50,466 nucleotides of DNA, taken from the NCBI GenBank assembly GCA_024685315.1, contig JAIKVW010000031.1:1-50466 (forward strand). Reading direction: 5' to 3'. Under the pieces are notes generated by a model. It ran no database searches. It was given only the letters and a program-made list of their open reading frames with translations, and was not told the origin of the DNA. The position numbers and the translations under genes are program-made. This DNA comes from Lachnospiraceae bacterium (lineage in GTDB: Bacteria; Bacillota; Clostridia; Lachnospirales; Lachnospiraceae). Shown piece after piece: positions 8,439 to 16,303 of this stretch (the first letter of the stretch is position 1; the number at the start of each line of letters is the position of its first letter).

Positions 8439-9212
8439 ATGAAGAAGAAGGAAAGAGCCTTAATTATTTCCCAGACTGAGCTTGCCGCAGGAATATTTGA
8501 AATGCGTCTCGCAGCCCCGCAGATCTCATCATGCGCGGTCCCCGGGCAGTTCGTGATGGTCGGCATAAGGGATGAGTCACATATCCTTCCGAGGCCTATA
8601 AGCATATGCGAGGCGGATAAGGCTTTGGGACAGATCCGTCTGGTCTACAGGATCGCCGGGGAAGGGACCCGTGAGATGAGCACATATCTGCCTGGAACAT
8701 CAATAGATCTCACTGGCCCGCTTGGGAAGGGTTATCCTCTTGATGCAGTAAATGAGGATACGACAGCCCTTATTGTCGGCGGGGGCATAGGAATACCGCC
8801 GCTTCTCGGGCTCTCTAAGGCTCTTAATTGCACTCGGAAGATCGTTCTGGGATACAGGGATGAACTCTTTCTGGATCATGATTTTGAAAGCTGCGGAAAT
8901 ATTTATATTTCTACAGATACCGGTTCTCATGGCGTTAAGGGAACCGTTATGGACGCAATAAGTCAGTATCAGATCAAACCTGATATTATTTTCGCCTGCG
9001 GCCCGCTTGTAATGCTTAAGGCTGTGAAAGGTTTTGCTGCTGAAAAAGGCATACCTGCATTTATTTCTCTTGAGGAGAGGATGGCCTGCGGCATAGGGGC
9101 CTGCCTTGGCTGTGTCGTGAAGACTCCGGAGCGTGATAACCATTCCAATGTAAACAACACCCGTGTCTGCACGGAGGGGCCGGTATTTGATTCGAGGGAG
9201 GTGCTGCTGTGA
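8439..9212 (+). CDS. pyrK: Dihydroorotate dehydrogenase B, electron transfer subunit
   Basis: PyrK passes electrons between NAD and the PyrD flavin through FAD and a 2Fe-2S cluster. The 257-aa protein shows the FAD-binding motif RPISICEAD near residue 52, the nucleotide-binding IVGGGIGIPPLL near residue 112 and the four cluster cysteines C217, C222, C225 and C244 in the C-terminal part (CGIGACLGC then VCTEGPVF). The length matches the family. It overlaps pyrD by four bases (GTGA), as expected for subunits of one heterotetramer. Confidence 0.96.
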   Translation: MKKKERALIISQTELAAGIFEMRLAAPQISSCAVPGQFVMVGIRDESHILPRPISICEADKALGQIRLVYRIAGEGTREMSTYLPGTSIDLTGPLGKGYPLDAVNEDTTALIVGGGIGIPPLLGLSKALNCTRKIVLGYRDELFLDHDFESCGNIYISTDTGSHGVKGTVMDAISQYQIKPDIIFACGPLVMLKAVKGFAAEKGIPAFISLEERMACGIGACLGCVVKTPERDNHSNVNNTRVCTEGPVFDSREVLL

Positions 9213-10117
9213 TTGACATGTCTGTAGAGATTGCAGGAGTAAGATTTAAGAATCCTGTTACCGTTGCTTCCGGAACTTTTGGCTCAGGGATGGAATACTG
9301 CGAGTTCATCGACCTTTCCAGGCTTGGAGCGGTCACGACCAAGGGTGTTGCTGCTGTTCCCTGGGAAGGGAACCCGGTCCCCAGGGTCGCGGAGACTCCC
9401 TCTGGAATGCTGAATGCGATTGGGCTTCAGAATCCCGGAATAGATGTTTTTATGGATAGAGATCTGCCCTTCCTTGCCGGATTTGACACCAATGTGATCG
9501 TTAATGTCTGCGGACATACCGAGGAAGAATATCTTGCGGTCGTTGAGAGGCTTTACGGCGACACGCGAGTCTCGATGCTAGAGATCAATATTTCCTGTCC
9601 GAATGTGAGGGAGGGCGGAATGAGCTTCGGCACCGATCCCGATATGGTTTATAGGATCACAAAGAGAATTAAAGAAGCAGCATCTCAGCCGGTCATCATG
9701 AAGCTTACGCCGAATGTGACTGATATAAAGCTGACCGCAAAGGCCGCCGAGGACGGCGGGGCAGATGCGATATCCCTGATCAATACGCTTACCGGAATGA
9801 AGATCGACCCTGAGAAGAGGGCTTTTGTGCTTGCAAACAAGACCGGTGGTCTTTCCGGACCCGCGATAAGGCCTGTGGCAGTCAGGATGGTCTACGAGGC
9901 AGCAGGCGCGGTAAATATCCCTGTTATCGGTATGGGAGGCATAAGCTGCGCTTCAGATGCGCTGGAGTTCATTCTGGCCGGAGCTTCAATGGTCTCAGTG
10001 GGTTCCGCGAACTTCAGCGATCCGGAAACGGTGACTAAAGTTATTGACGGAATTGAAGATTATATGGTAAGACACAAGGTAGAAAAAATAAAAGATCTTA
10101 CAGGATATCTTTTATAA
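9209..10117 (+). CDS. pyrD: Dihydroorotate dehydrogenase B, catalytic subunit
   Basis: This is the FMN-containing class 1B enzyme, oxidising dihydroorotate to orotate with NAD through PyrK. The 302-aa barrel begins with a GTG at 9209 that overlaps the pyrK stop. Visible signatures are VASGTFGSG and NAIGLQNPG at the FMN/substrate face, the catalytic cysteine in EINISCPNV (C130), and the phosphate-binding GMGGI and VGSAN segments at the C-terminus. Cysteine rather than serine as the base confirms class 1. pyrB, pyrC and carAB are not in the window. Confidence 0.96.
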   Translation: MIDMSVEIAGVRFKNPVTVASGTFGSGMEYCEFIDLSRLGAVTTKGVAAVPWEGNPVPRVAETPSGMLNAIGLQNPGIDVFMDRDLPFLAGFDTNVIVNVCGHTEEEYLAVVERLYGDTRVSMLEINISCPNVREGGMSFGTDPDMVYRITKRIKEAASQPVIMKLTPNVTDIKLTAKAAEDGGADAISLINTLTGMKIDPEKRAFVLANKTGGLSGPAIRPVAVRMVYEAAGAVNIPVIGMGGISCASDALEFILAGASMVSVGSANFSDPETVTKVIDGIEDYMVRHKVEKIKDLTGYLL

Positions 10118-10141
10118 AGTATTTCAAAGGAGGATTTTATA

Positions 10142-10402
10142 ATGATAGATCCGAGATATGACACCCAGCTTCTCCTTGAGCCCGTTGACGGCGAGGAACT
10201 TGATCCCTTTGAGATCCGCGATTATATTGCAGAGCATTTTGTAGGCGACGAGCTTCTCTGCGTCGGTGACGAAGACCTTGTGAAGATCCATTTTCATACA
10301 AATACGCCCTGGAAAGTTCTTGAATACTGCGCATCCGTCGGAGAGATCTATGATATCGTCGTAGAAGATATGGACAGACAGACCAGAGGCCTTCAGGGTT
10401 AA
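10142..10402 (+). CDS. Small stand-alone FakA-C / DAK-phosphatase-like domain protein
   Basis: This 86-aa protein starts with an ATG eight bases after AGGAGG. Its middle and C-terminal parts (VGDEDLVKIHFHTNTPWKVL, then GEIYDIVVEDM) resemble the C-terminal domain of FakA/YloV-type fatty-acid kinases, where a similar H-x-HT-x-x-P-x-x-VLE pattern occurs. The kinase (DAK2/DhaL-like) domain is absent, and the start is sound, so it is a free-standing domain rather than a visible truncation. Families of this kind are often labelled 'kinase to dihydroxyacetone kinase'. The function is unknown. A DegV/FakB-type lipid-binding protein lies at 37864-38757 but is not linked in an operon. It sits between pyrD and the radical SAM gene. 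Confidence 0.7.
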   Translation: MIDPRYDTQLLLEPVDGEELDPFEIRDYIAEHFVGDELLCVGDEDLVKIHFHTNTPWKVLEYCASVGEIYDIVVEDMDRQTRGLQG

Positions 10403-10403
10403 T

Positions 10404-11687
10404 ATGGAAGCAATTACAGATAAAGCCGTTTATGACATGCATCTAAGCGTCTCAATGGAGATCCAGCTGCGGCAGATCAATGATTACCTGGCTGCTGCAG
10501 GTGTCGATCCGTATGCTGTCATTATGAGGTTTTATGAAGATGGCAGCCTTCCGGTCAGATCAAAAGAAGCCGGGAAGGCTGTCCTTAAAAACTACAGAGC
10601 CGCTGCGCTCGCCGAGGCTGAGAATGCCCTGAGGAGCGCCGCGGCTTTTTGTGCAGATTCAGGGAATACCCTGACTGATCATAACACTGCGGGACCTGCA
10701 AGGAAGATCAGCCGGATCTGCGTAGAAAAAGATGCGCTTAAATATCCGCTTACAGGACGGATCCTTGAAAAACTGGGCTCGGAAGGAGAGGATCCGCAGG
10801 AGATCGAAAGCTACAAGGACGTATTTTATAATAAGTCGGGGTATTCTAATGAAACAGGCAGGAGACTCATTCTGGCGGTCAGAAGGGATAAGCTTATCAT
10901 GGAGGGCTCCGGCTTCTGCCAGGATTTCGGCAACAGTAATTTCTACTATGCTTCATGTGCGATGAACTGCATCTACGACTGCGAGTACTGCTACCTTAAG
11001 GGAATGTATCCCTCCGACGATCTGGTCATATTTGTAAATATCGAGGACTATTTTGAAAAGCTCCGTGAAATGCTGGCCGGTCACCCGGTATATCTCTGTA
11101 TTTCCTACGATACCGACCTTGCGGCACTGGAATACTTGACAGGTTTTATATCAAAATGGAATTCTTTTGCTGCGGAAAATAATAATCTTACTCTCGAAGT
11201 CCGGTCTAAAAGCGCCGCGGGCCGCCTTTGGGATAACGCGCCGCTTGAAAATGTGATATATGCCTTTACTTTATCTCCGGATATTATTTGCCGAATGTAT
11301 GAGAAAGCTGCTCCGGGACTATCCGCCAGGCTCTCATGCATAAAGGAAGGACTGGAAAAGGGGTTCCGTGTAAGGGTGTGTTTCGACCCGCTGCTGGCCA
11401 TACCGGACTGGGAAGAAGAGTACGGCTCAGTCATAGATATGCTTGGAGAAGAGCCTTACAGATCGGGTTTATATGACCTCTCCTGCGGGACTTTCAGGAT
11501 CTCCTCAGCCTACCTCAAAAATATGAGGAAAAGATTCAGATCGTCGACCGTGTGCCAGTATCCCTATGAATTAAAAGAAGGCGCATATTCTTACGGAGAA
11601 GAGCTTTCCCGCAGAATGAGCGCCTTTGTAAAAGAACGTTTGAAAGATTATTTTCCGGAAGACCGGATCTATGTCTGGAATGAGTGA
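10404..11687 (+). CDS. Spore photoproduct lyase-like radical SAM protein
   Basis: The 427-aa protein has an N-terminal region of about 170 residues without a clear match, then a radical SAM core. The cluster motif CIYDCEYCYLKG (C189, C193, C196) matches the C-x3-C-x2-C and following YL of spore photoproduct lyase; an extra cysteine, C185, lies just before it. Downstream, LCISYDTDLAALEYLTGF aligns with the lyase segment that carries the hydrogen-donor cysteine, giving C232 here. It may repair a thymine photoproduct or act on another substrate; no other sporulation gene is nearby. The start follows the previous stop by one base. The gene ends four bases from the convergent permease. Confidence 0.78.
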   Translation: MEAITDKAVYDMHLSVSMEIQLRQINDYLAAAGVDPYAVIMRFYEDGSLPVRSKEAGKAVLKNYRAAALAEAENALRSAAAFCADSGNTLTDHNTAGPARKISRICVEKDALKYPLTGRILEKLGSEGEDPQEIESYKDVFYNKSGYSNETGRRLILAVRRDKLIMEGSGFCQDFGNSNFYYASCAMNCIYDCEYCYLKGMYPSDDLVIFVNIEDYFEKLREMLAGHPVYLCISYDTDLAALEYLTGFISKWNSFAAENNNLTLEVRSKSAAGRLWDNAPLENVIYAFTLSPDIICRMYEKAAPGLSARLSCIKEGLEKGFRVRVCFDPLLAIPDWEEEYGSVIDMLGEEPYRSGLYDLSCGTFRISSAYLKNMRKRFRSSTVCQYPYELKEGAYSYGEELSRRMSAFVKERLKDYFPEDRIYVWNE

Positions 11688-11691
11688 ATGC

Positions 11692-12957
11692 TCAGGGCTT
11701 CCAGACGAACCAGCAGAAGAGGTATCCGGAAAGGACCGCTACCAGGGTGAAGGGAAGCCCGATGCCTAGGAAGTCAGAATTCTTCACTTCATATTCATTC
11801 TTTCGGAGAATGCCGATAGCGGCAATATTAGCAGAGGCCCCGACAGGTGTGATATTACCGCCGAGCGTAGCGCCTACCAGAAGCCCGAAATCAAACAGTA
11901 TCGGGCTGCAGCCCATGTTCGCTGCAATCCCTGTGACTACCGGAAGCAAGGCAGCGACATAGGGAATATTGTCGATAAATGCCGAGATCAGCACGGAAGC
12001 CCAAACTATTATCGTGTACATTATGAAAACGCTGCTTCCGCCTGCTTTGAGGAAGAGCGCGCTTATCCTGTCAATGATCCCGACCTCGGTAATTCCGCCG
12101 ATTATGATGAAAAGCCCGGCGAGGAGGATGAGCGTCTGATAGTCCAGATTATAGAAAGTCCTCATGACCGCCGCATAGTCACGGCTCTTTAATGCGTGGA
12201 TGAACCCTGCGCCTGCTACGGCAAGGCAGATTATACCGTTGATGTTTTCAGGCTTGACCGGCAGGAAAGAAGCGGCGATAAGCAGAAGTATATTAAGTAT
12301 AAGTAGGATGGAGGGAAGGTAGTCCTCGACCTCTGTCAGTTCAACTTTCATGACCGGCTGGCGCTGATCCCTGAAAATATTCATGATTATGGGGATGGTC
12401 ACGAGCGCGCCGATCTCTACGGCCCAGAAGATGCTGGGCTTTCCGTTCATGAAAAAGAAGTCCATGAAATTCATCCCTGCATATCCTCCGAGCAGGATGG
12501 AAGTTGTGTCGCCTACCAGGGTGGCTGCACCCTGAAGGTTAGAAGAGACGGATATGCAGATTAGGAGTTTCACCGGGGAAATATCCAGCTTCTTTGAAAG
12601 CGCTATGCCGACAGGGGCGATCATAAGGACGGTCGCGACATTGTCTACAAAAGCTGAGACGATCCCGGCAAAAAGCGAGAGCAGGACTGCCACCCACATT
12701 ACGTTAGGAGATATGTTCAGCAGCCAGTCGGCAATGCGGTTCGGCATCTTCGAGTCAATAAAGAAAGATACTGTGCACATGGTGCCGGTAAGCATCATAA
12801 GCACATTCCAGTTTACCGCCGAAGCGACCATATTAAGAGGAAGTATCCCGGATATAATAAAAATGACCGCGGATACCGCAGCAAATATATAGCGGTGCTT
12901 TGGTACCGCTATCATAAGTACATATGTAATTATAAATATAATAAGAGCAGGTATCAA
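11692..12957 (-). CDS. ArsB/NhaD-type (SLC13-like) inner-membrane permease
   Basis: This is a 421-aa polytopic membrane protein with about 11 or 12 hydrophobic segments and the two-fold inverted layout of the ion transporter superfamily. FVDNVATVLMIAPVG in the first half and FIDNIPYVAALLPVV in the second are the paired re-entrant motifs; VGATLGGNITPVGASANI is the matching C-terminal loop. Substrate cannot be fixed: arsenite, Na+/H+ exchange and carboxylates are all known in this group. It begins with TTG at 12957, eight bases from GGAGGT on the minus strand. It stands alone on this strand, divergent from pyrE and convergent with the radical SAM gene. Confidence 0.82.
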   Translation of the reverse strand: MIPALIIFIITYVLMIAVPKHRYIFAAVSAVIFIISGILPLNMVASAVNWNVLMMLTGTMCTVSFFIDSKMPNRIADWLLNISPNVMWVAVLLSLFAGIVSAFVDNVATVLMIAPVGIALSKKLDISPVKLLICISVSSNLQGAATLVGDTTSILLGGYAGMNFMDFFFMNGKPSIFWAVEIGALVTIPIIMNIFRDQRQPVMKVELTEVEDYLPSILLILNILLLIAASFLPVKPENINGIICLAVAGAGFIHALKSRDYAAVMRTFYNLDYQTLILLAGLFIIIGGITEVGIIDRISALFLKAGGSSVFIMYTIIVWASVLISAFIDNIPYVAALLPVVTGIAANMGCSPILFDFGLLVGATLGGNITPVGASANIAAIGILRKNEYEVKNSDFLGIGLPFTLVAVLSGYLFCWFVWKP

Positions 12958-12978
12958 AACGCTTTACCTCCATAGAAC

Positions 12979-13007
12979 AAACTAACTTGTAAAGCAATAT
13001 TTGTCAA
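12979..13007 (-). promoter_or_regulatory. Predicted promoter of the permease gene
   Basis: On the minus strand, TTGACA (13002-13007) and TAGTTT (12979-12984) are 17 bases apart, ending 21 bases before the TTG start. The -35 is perfect and the -10 weak. An inverted repeat, AAACAGT at 13009-13015 and ACTGTTT at 13028-13034, lies just upstream in the shared pyrE/permease intergenic region and could be an operator. Confidence 0.5.
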
Positions 13008-13083
13008 CAAACAGTATTGAAAAAATGACTGTTTTATAATAAGTTTATAAAAGACTATTATGCACTTTCAGAAGGGTCGGTCC

Positions 13084-13761
13084 ATGGAAAAGTACAAGGA
13101 AGAATTTATTGAATTTATGGTAGACTGCGAAGTCCTTAAATTCGGGGATTTCGTGACCAAGAGCGGCAGGAATACGCCGTTTTTTATTAATACCGGTTTC
13201 TACAGGAAAGGCAGCCAGCTTTTCCGCCTGGGGAAATATTATGCACAGGCCATAAAGGAACACTACGGGACAGATTTTGACGTTCTCTTCGGTCCTGCTT
13301 ATAAGGGAATTCCACTGAGCGTAGCGACATCCATGGCGCTTTCATCTGAGTTCGGTGCAGATATCGGATACTGCTCGAACCGCAAGGAGATCAAGGACCA
13401 CGGCGATAAAGGGATACTTCTGGGCACGCCCCTGAAGGACGGCGACCGTGTCGTTATCATCGAGGATGTAACCACTGCAGGCACCTCAATAGAAGAGACA
13501 CTTCCGATAATCAAAGCTCAGGGAGATATCAGCGTTGCAGGAATGATCGTCAGCGTTGACCGTATGGAAAGAGGGAACGGCGAAAAGAGCGCCCTTGCCC
13601 AGATCAGCGAGAAGTACGGATTTAAGACCGCTTCGATCGTGACGATGAAGGACGTTATTGAGCGCCTTTACAACCGTCCATACAAGGGCAGGATCATAAT
13701 CGACGACAGGCTTAAGGAAGCAATTGACGAATATTACGTAAAGTATGGAGCCAGATCCTGA
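13084..13761 (+). CDS. pyrE: Orotate phosphoribosyltransferase
   Basis: PyrE joins orotate and PRPP to give OMP. The 225-aa product carries the PRPP motif VVIIEDVTTAGTSIEE near residue 125 and the flexible-loop region CSNRKEIKDHGDKG. The ATG at 13084 was preferred over 13060 because GAAGGG lies just before it and the shorter protein has the normal N-terminus. TATAAT at 13035-13040 is a good -10 candidate, but it has a poor -35, so no promoter is called. It leads an eight-gene run (pyrE to the AlaX gene) and shares its last base with the next start. Confidence 0.95.
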   Translation: MEKYKEEFIEFMVDCEVLKFGDFVTKSGRNTPFFINTGFYRKGSQLFRLGKYYAQAIKEHYGTDFDVLFGPAYKGIPLSVATSMALSSEFGADIGYCSNRKEIKDHGDKGILLGTPLKDGDRVVIIEDVTTAGTSIEETLPIIKAQGDISVAGMIVSVDRMERGNGEKSALAQISEKYGFKTASIVTMKDVIERLYNRPYKGRIIIDDRLKEAIDEYYVKYGARS

Positions 13762-14102
13762 TGCAGGACAGATATAAGAGTACTTACAGCTATATTTGGA
13801 TAAATAATGAAAGCAGGAGGGACGCGGTCTTAATAACTGCGGCAGCGTCAGCTTCCCTGGCATGCATGGTCATCCTTCTCGTTGTAGCTGTCGTCAGGAA
13901 CGGATCGCTTCCGTGGTACTGCGGGACGATCGGATATATTTCGTTTTTTGTGTCTGTGATAAGCCTTTACGGAGCGATAAGGCTCCGGGCGTTTACGCAG
14001 TCCTTCGGGAAGCTGGTAAGCGCTTCGCTGTATTTGAGCATTATATCTTTAGCGGCTCACGTGTTTGTGGTGCTGCTTGGATGGATGTCAGTAATCGTTT
14101 AA
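13761..14102 (+). CDS. Small three-helix membrane protein of unknown function
   Basis: This 113-aa protein starts on the last base of the pyrE stop codon and ends 19 bases before purE. Three hydrophobic stretches are visible, at about residues 22-45, 51-74 and 84-113, after a polar N-terminus of about 20 residues rich in Arg, Asp and Asn. No catalytic or binding motif was recognised. The tight packing between pyrE and purE supports it as a real gene. Proteins of similar size and layout occur as unnamed families in Clostridia, but I do not assign one. Confidence 0.7.
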   Translation: MQDRYKSTYSYIWINNESRRDAVLITAAASASLACMVILLVVAVVRNGSLPWYCGTIGYISFFVSVISLYGAIRLRAFTQSFGKLVSASLYLSIISLAAHVFVVLLGWMSVIV

Positions 14103-14121
14103 TATTTGGAGGGTATAATAA

Positions 14122-14643
14122 ATGAGCGCAGAAGTTGTTATCCTTATGGGAAGCGATTCGGACCTTCCGGTCATGAGCGAATCCGCAAAAATACTTGAAA
14201 AATTTGGAATTGAATATGAGATCAGCATTATTTCCGCCCACAGGACTCCTGACAGGTTCGTGTCATTTGTGAGCGCCCTTGAAGAGAGGGAAGTCAAGGT
14301 GCTGATAGCAGGAGCCGGCGGAGCGGCGCATCTTCCGGGAATGGCAGCAGCACTTACCGCGATTCCGGTAGTTGGTGTCCCGATAAAGACCGCGGCCCTC
14401 GGCGGAGTGGATTCACTCTATTCGATAGTACAGATGCCTTCAGGGATCCCGGTCGCTACAGTTGCGATCAACGGCGCAGCAAACGCCGCTATACTTGCTG
14501 CAAAGATGATAGCTCTCGGGGATCCGGATCTTAAGGCTAAACTGAAAGAATACAGCAAAGAGCTTGGAGACAAGGTTAATGCTAAAGCGGCCAGACTTGA
14601 GAGCATAGGCTGGGAAGCATACCTCGGAGAAAGGAGCGTATAA
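14122..14643 (+). CDS. purE: N5-carboxyaminoimidazole ribonucleotide mutase
   Basis: PurE moves the carboxylate of N5-CAIR to make CAIR in purine synthesis. The 173-aa protein has the class I motif MGSDSDLPVM at the N-terminus and SAHRTPDR with the catalytic histidine near residue 41, plus AGAGGAAHLPGM. TGGAGGG upstream is the ribosome-binding site. purK, needed to make N5-CAIR in this branch, is not in the window. It abuts purM with no gap. Confidence 0.96.
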   Translation: MSAEVVILMGSDSDLPVMSESAKILEKFGIEYEISIISAHRTPDRFVSFVSALEEREVKVLIAGAGGAAHLPGMAAALTAIPVVGVPIKTAALGGVDSLYSIVQMPSGIPVATVAINGAANAAILAAKMIALGDPDLKAKLKEYSKELGDKVNAKAARLESIGWEAYLGERSV

Positions 14644-15669
14644 ATGGATTATAAGAGTGCTGGAGTTGATATAGAAGCCGGTTACGAATCAGTCGCACTT
14701 ATGCGCAAATTTGTCGAAAGAACGATGAGGAGCGAAGTCCTCACCGGTATAGGCGGTTTTTCAGGAGCATTTTCACTTTCGAAAATAAAGGAAATGGAAG
14801 ATCCGGTCCTTCTCTCCGGAACTGACGGGGTCGGCACCAAGCTTAAGCTCGCATTCATTATGGGCAAGCACGATACTGTCGGCATCGACTGCGTTGCAAT
14901 GTGTGTGAATGATGTTGCGTGCGCGGGCGGAGAGCCGCTCTTTTTCCTTGACTATATAGCCTGCGGCAGGAATATTCCTGAAAAGATCGCGACCATCGTA
15001 AGCGGTGTAGCGGAAGGCTGCATTCAGTCGGACGCTGCGCTTATCGGAGGAGAGACCGCGGAAATGCCGGGATTCTATCCTGAGGATGAGTATGATCTTG
15101 CAGGATTCGCGGTAGGCGTCGTCGACCGCAAGCATATGATCACCGGTGCGGACCTTAAGCCCGGAGACACTCTTATCGGGATAGCTTCGTCAGGAGTTCA
15201 CAGCAATGGTTTCTCGCTCGTAAGGAAAGTATTTGAAATGTCCAAAGAATCGCTCGGGACATACTATGACAGGCTTGGTAAGACTCTCGGCGAGGCGCTC
15301 CTTGCACCTACGAAGATCTATGTGAAAGCCTTGAAGAGCCTCAAGAATGAAGGCATTACCGTTAAGGCCTGCAGTCATATTACAGGCGGCGGTTTTTATG
15401 AGAATATCCCGAGAATGCTTCATGAAGGCATATGTGCCGAGGTCAGGAAGGACAGCTACCAGGTGCCCGAGATCTTCAAGATGCTTCAGGAGACCGGTAA
15501 TATAGAAGAAAAGATAATGTACAACACCTTCAATATGGGTATCGGAATGGTAATCGGCGTCGATCCTGAGAATGCCACAAAGGCACTTGAGGTACTTGAA
15601 GCTGCAGGCGAGAAGGCATACATCATAGGATGCGCTAAAGCAGGTGAGAAAGGCGTCGTATTATGCTGA
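14644..15669 (+). CDS. purM: Phosphoribosylformylglycinamidine cyclo-ligase
   Basis: PurM closes the imidazole ring of AIR from FGAM and ATP. The 341-aa length is normal. Visible motifs are [12 protein letters not shown] at the N-terminus, [13 protein letters not shown] near residue 58, the [11 protein letters not shown] nucleotide/metal site and the C-terminal FNMGIGMVI. It starts immediately after the purE stop and overlaps purN by seven bases. Confidence 0.97.
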   Translation: MDYKSAGVDIEAGYESVALMRKFVERTMRSEVLTGIGGFSGAFSLSKIKEMEDPVLLSGTDGVGTKLKLAFIMGKHDTVGIDCVAMCVNDVACAGGEPLFFLDYIACGRNIPEKIATIVSGVAEGCIQSDAALIGGETAEMPGFYPEDEYDLAGFAVGVVDRKHMITGADLKPGDTLIGIASSGVHSNGFSLVRKVFEMSKESLGTYYDRLGKTLGEALLAPTKIYVKALKSLKNEGITVKACSHITGGGFYENIPRMLHEGICAEVRKDSYQVPEIFKMLQETGNIEEKIMYNTFNMGIGMVIGVDPENATKALEVLEAAGEKAYIIGCAKAGEKGVVLC

Positions 15670-16289
15670 ATGTAACGGTACTTGTTTCAGGCGGCGGCAC
15701 CAATCTCCAGGCGATCATCGACGCGATCAGCGAGGGTAAGATCACGGATACCAGGATCGTGCAGGTCATCAGCAATAATCCCGGAGCCTATGCGCTCGAG
15801 AGAGCCGCGAAGGCCGGGATCAAAGGTATCTGCATATCCCCCAAAAGATTTGAGAGCAGGGCTGATTTCTACGATGCCCTCCTGAAGCAGATCGACGATG
15901 CCGGAACAGACCTGATAGTTCTTGCGGGCTTCATGGTAGTGGTCCCGCCTTCCATTATTTCAAAATTCAGGAACAGGATCATCAATATCCATCCTTCGCT
16001 CATTCCTTCATTCTGCGGTACAGGATACTACGGTCTGCGTGTGCACGAGGCCGCACTTGCCAAGGGAGTAAAGGTGAGCGGTGCGACTTGTCATTTTGTA
16101 GATGAGGGGACTGATACCGGGCCGATCATACTCCAGAAAGCAGTTGAAGTGCTTCCCGGGGATACTCCGGAGATACTCCAGAGAAGGATAATGGAGCAGG
16201 CGGAATGGAAGATAATGCCTGAGGCCATACAGCTCATTGCCCACGGCAGGGTAAAGGTTGAAGACGGAAGAACGGTAATCAGCGAATAA
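15663..16289 (+). CDS. purN: Phosphoribosylglycinamide formyltransferase
   Basis: PurN formylates GAR using 10-formyl-tetrahydrofolate. The 208-aa product shows [12 protein letters not shown] at the phosphate site and the catalytic triad N108, H110 (INIHPSLIP) and D151 (in DTGPI), matching the E. coli Asn-His-Asp arrangement. The loop [17 protein letters not shown] is longer than in the E. coli enzyme. The start lies seven bases inside purM; no better start is present. Confidence 0.96.
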   Translation: MLNVTVLVSGGGTNLQAIIDAISEGKITDTRIVQVISNNPGAYALERAAKAGIKGICISPKRFESRADFYDALLKQIDDAGTDLIVLAGFMVVVPPSIISKFRNRIINIHPSLIPSFCGTGYYGLRVHEAALAKGVKVSGATCHFVDEGTDTGPIILQKAVEVLPGDTPEILQRRIMEQAEWKIMPEAIQLIAHGRVKVEDGRTVISE

Positions 16290-16303
16290 AAGGAGGTCCT
16301 TAA

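Noticed and set aside
9998-10141. PyrR-type attenuator in the pyr genes
   Set aside because: No anti-antiterminator binding loop or terminator was seen ahead of pyrF, pyrK, pyrD or pyrE.
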